DNA of 6,485 bases from Methylobacterium sp. (lineage in GTDB: Bacteria > Pseudomonadota > Alphaproteobacteria > Rhizobiales > Beijerinckiaceae). Position numbers and translations under genes: made by a program. Where the stretch lies: NCBI GenBank assembly GCA_021154065.1, contig JAJKJG010000216.1, positions 1 to 6,485 of the forward strand, in the 5' to 3' direction. Of this stretch, positions 5,650-6,485 are shown piece by piece; the first letter of the stretch is position 1; every line of letters starts with the position of its first letter. The notes under the pieces are model-generated. The model was not told the DNA's origin, ran no database searches, and worked only from the letters and a program-made list of their open reading frames with translations.

Positions 5650-6114
5650 TCACAGCGTCCGGGCGGCCTCGAGCACCGCCTCGGCGTGGCCGGGCACCTT
5701 CACCTTCGACCAGACCTGCGCGACCCTCCCGGCTCGGTCCATGAGGACGGTCGTGCGCTCGACGCCCATGTATTTGCGACCGTACATGCTCTTCTCGGCC
5801 CAGACGCCGTAGGCCTGAAGCATGTCCTTCGCCTCGTCCGAGGCGAGGGTCAGGTCGAGCCCGTATTTGGCGCGGAACTTGTCGTGGCTCTTGAGGCTGT
5901 CCGGGGAGACGCCGATCACCTCCGTGCCGGCGTCCGCGAAGGCGCCGCGGAGGGCGTTGAAGCTCTGCGCCTCGAGCGTGCAGCCGCTGGTGTCGTCCTT
6001 GGGATAGAAATACAGCACGACCTTGCGCCCTTTGAGAGCCTCGAGGCTGACGGTCTCCCCGGCAGTCGCCGAGAGGGTGAAATGGGGCGCCGGATCGCCG
6101 GGCTGGAGTGGCAT
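5650..6114 (-). CDS. bcp: Peroxiredoxin, Bcp/PrxQ type, one-cysteine form
   Basis: A thiol peroxidase that reduces hydrogen peroxide and organic hydroperoxides in the cytoplasm. The 154-residue product has the thioredoxin fold with the active-site stretch YFYPKDDTSGCT, in which C45 is the peroxidatic cysteine at the same position as in E. coli Bcp. Later conserved words are GVSPDSLKSHDKF, YGVW, KSMYGRKYMGVERTT and KVKVPGHAEAVL. C45 is the only cysteine: position 50, the resolving Cys in E. coli, is Gln, so the enzyme must be recycled by an external thiol or partner, as in other alphaproteobacterial Bcp proteins I recall. ATG 6114 is chosen because AAGGAAGG ends four bases upstream and the protein then begins MPLQPGDPAPHF as in the family; the upstream in-frame ATG 6156 adds 14 unlikely residues. 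It is divergent from the AsmA-like gene and is followed by the M23 peptidase. Confidence 0.96.
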   Translation of the reverse strand: MPLQPGDPAPHFTLSATAGETVSLEALKGRKVVLYFYPKDDTSGCTLEAQSFNALRGAFADAGTEVIGVSPDSLKSHDKFRAKYGLDLTLASDEAKDMLQAYGVWAEKSMYGRKYMGVERTTVLMDRAGRVAQVWSKVKVPGHAEAVLEAARTL

Positions 6115-6118
6115 GCTG

Positions 6119-6126
6119 CCTTCCTT
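6119..6126 (-). promoter_or_regulatory. Ribosome binding site deciding the bcp start
   Basis: AAGGAAGG on the minus strand, four bases before ATG 6114. It favours this start over in-frame ATGs at 6156 and 6141, which have no such site. Confidence 0.7.
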
Positions 6127-6227
6127 TCGACGGATTTTCATATACTTAGAAGCCATGGGCGGCGCCCGGGAAACCCTGTCGCGAGGTTTCGCAGCCGAAG
6201 GGTAAGATTTCCGCCAGGCGGTTGGAC

Positions 6228-6233
6228 TATGAT
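6228..6233 (+). promoter_or_regulatory. Possible -10 element (TATGAT) for the AsmA-like gene
   Basis: TATGAT matches the -10 consensus at 5 of 6 positions and lies 31 bases before ATG 6265, within the 150-base divergent gap 6115-6264. No good -35 is found 16-18 bases upstream. On the other strand the gap must hold the bcp promoter; TATATG at about 6145-6140 is a weak -10 candidate there. No other structure stands out in this gap. Confidence 0.2.
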
Positions 6234-6264
6234 GCCCTTGCGTCCGGCTGCGATCGGCCCCTGA

Positions 6265-6485
6265 ATGAAGTATCTCCCGAGCACCATTCTGCGCCGCATC
6301 CGGCGGGGAGGCCGGCGGTCGCGGCTCGGCCGCATCCTCCGCGGCACGCTCTATGTCAAGCTCGGACTTGCGGCGGCGCTCGGGCTGGCCGCCGGGCTTC
6401 TTTATTTGCGCCTGAGCGCTGCGCCCCTCACCTTCGAGGGCCTGTCGGAGCGGGTCGCCGATTCGATCGCCTCGCGGATCGGCCC
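6265..6485 (+). CDS. N-terminus of an AsmA/DUF3971-type envelope protein (partial)
   Basis: Seventy-three codons are visible before the window ends. ATG 6265 is the first possible start because an in-frame TGA (6262-6264) directly abuts it. The protein begins with a strongly basic n-region (about 9 Arg in the first 26 residues), then one hydrophobic segment at about 33-50 (LGLAAALGLAAGLLYLRL). It continues with APLTFEGLSERVADSIASRIG, entering the extracytoplasmic side. This opening matches the large, single-pass, periplasm-facing proteins with DUF3971 and AsmA-like C-terminal domains that I recall beside bcp in Hyphomicrobiales. By analogy with the AsmA/YhdP/TamB group they may carry phospholipids across the periplasm or help outer-membrane assembly. 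That role cannot be read from the fragment; the name rests on the N-terminal pattern plus gene order. Confidence 0.7.
   Translation, partial: MKYLPSTILRRIRRGGRRSRLGRILRGTLYVKLGLAAALGLAAGLLYLRLSAAPLTFEGLSERVADSIASRIG

Noticed and set aside
5368..6264. Plus-strand open frame of 298 codons across the start of the M23 gene and all of bcp
   Set aside because: Antisense to two confident genes, with no motif and no Shine-Dalgarno; it spans their intergenic gap only by chance.
1..6485. CRISPR array, tRNA/rRNA genes, transposase or phage genes
   Set aside because: No regularly spaced repeats, no cloverleaf or rRNA-like stretches and no transposase or integrase motifs were seen on either strand.

Overview
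This 6.5 kb window has very high GC, and every gene in it shows strong GC at third codon positions. It looks like chromosomal sequence from an alphaproteobacterium, most likely of the order Hyphomicrobiales (Rhizobiales). Three things point there: the RF2 protein type, a one-cysteine Bcp whose sequence matches the rhizobial form, and the gene order M23 peptidase / bcp / AsmA-like protein, which I recall from that order. I cannot fix the family or genus.

Layout. Positions 1-84 are the last 27 codons of a gene that looks like a glutathione S-transferase. Positions 85-342 are non-coding and hold a large imperfect inverted repeat (120-246) that resembles dispersed extragenic palindromes of Hyphomicrobiales. 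Positions 343-1471 (+) are prfB (peptide chain release factor 2). It carries a textbook programmed +1 frameshift site at codon 24, so the intact protein is only seen when the 343-414 and 413-1471 frames are joined. A short convergent intergenic region (1472-1600) follows. Next comes a block of four minus-strand genes. In transcription order they are bcp (6114-5650), a membrane-anchored M23 endopeptidase (5579-4287), a Tat-exported amidohydrolase closely resembling LigJ/4-oxalomesaconate hydratase (4209-3001), and a secreted-domain plus multi-pass membrane protein of unknown function (2908-1601). The last gene, 6265-6485 (+), is the N-terminus of an AsmA/DUF3971-type envelope protein, divergent from bcp and running off the window.

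How the genes relate. The M23 peptidase, Bcp and the AsmA-like protein are envelope and stress housekeeping genes in a familiar order. The LigJ-like enzyme and the unknown membrane protein are more variable cargo. There is no lig/gal aromatic-degradation operon here, so the LigJ-like protein's substrate is open, and its apparent export makes a simple role in cytoplasmic protocatechuate 4,5-cleavage unlikely. I found no mobile element ORF, tRNA, rRNA or CRISPR array. The most interesting points are the Tat-targeted LigJ homologue with a CPCC motif just before its twin arginines, the unknown membrane protein with two in-frame slippery heptamers, and the long palindrome in the prfB leader. I do not see a clear previously undescribed multi-gene system.
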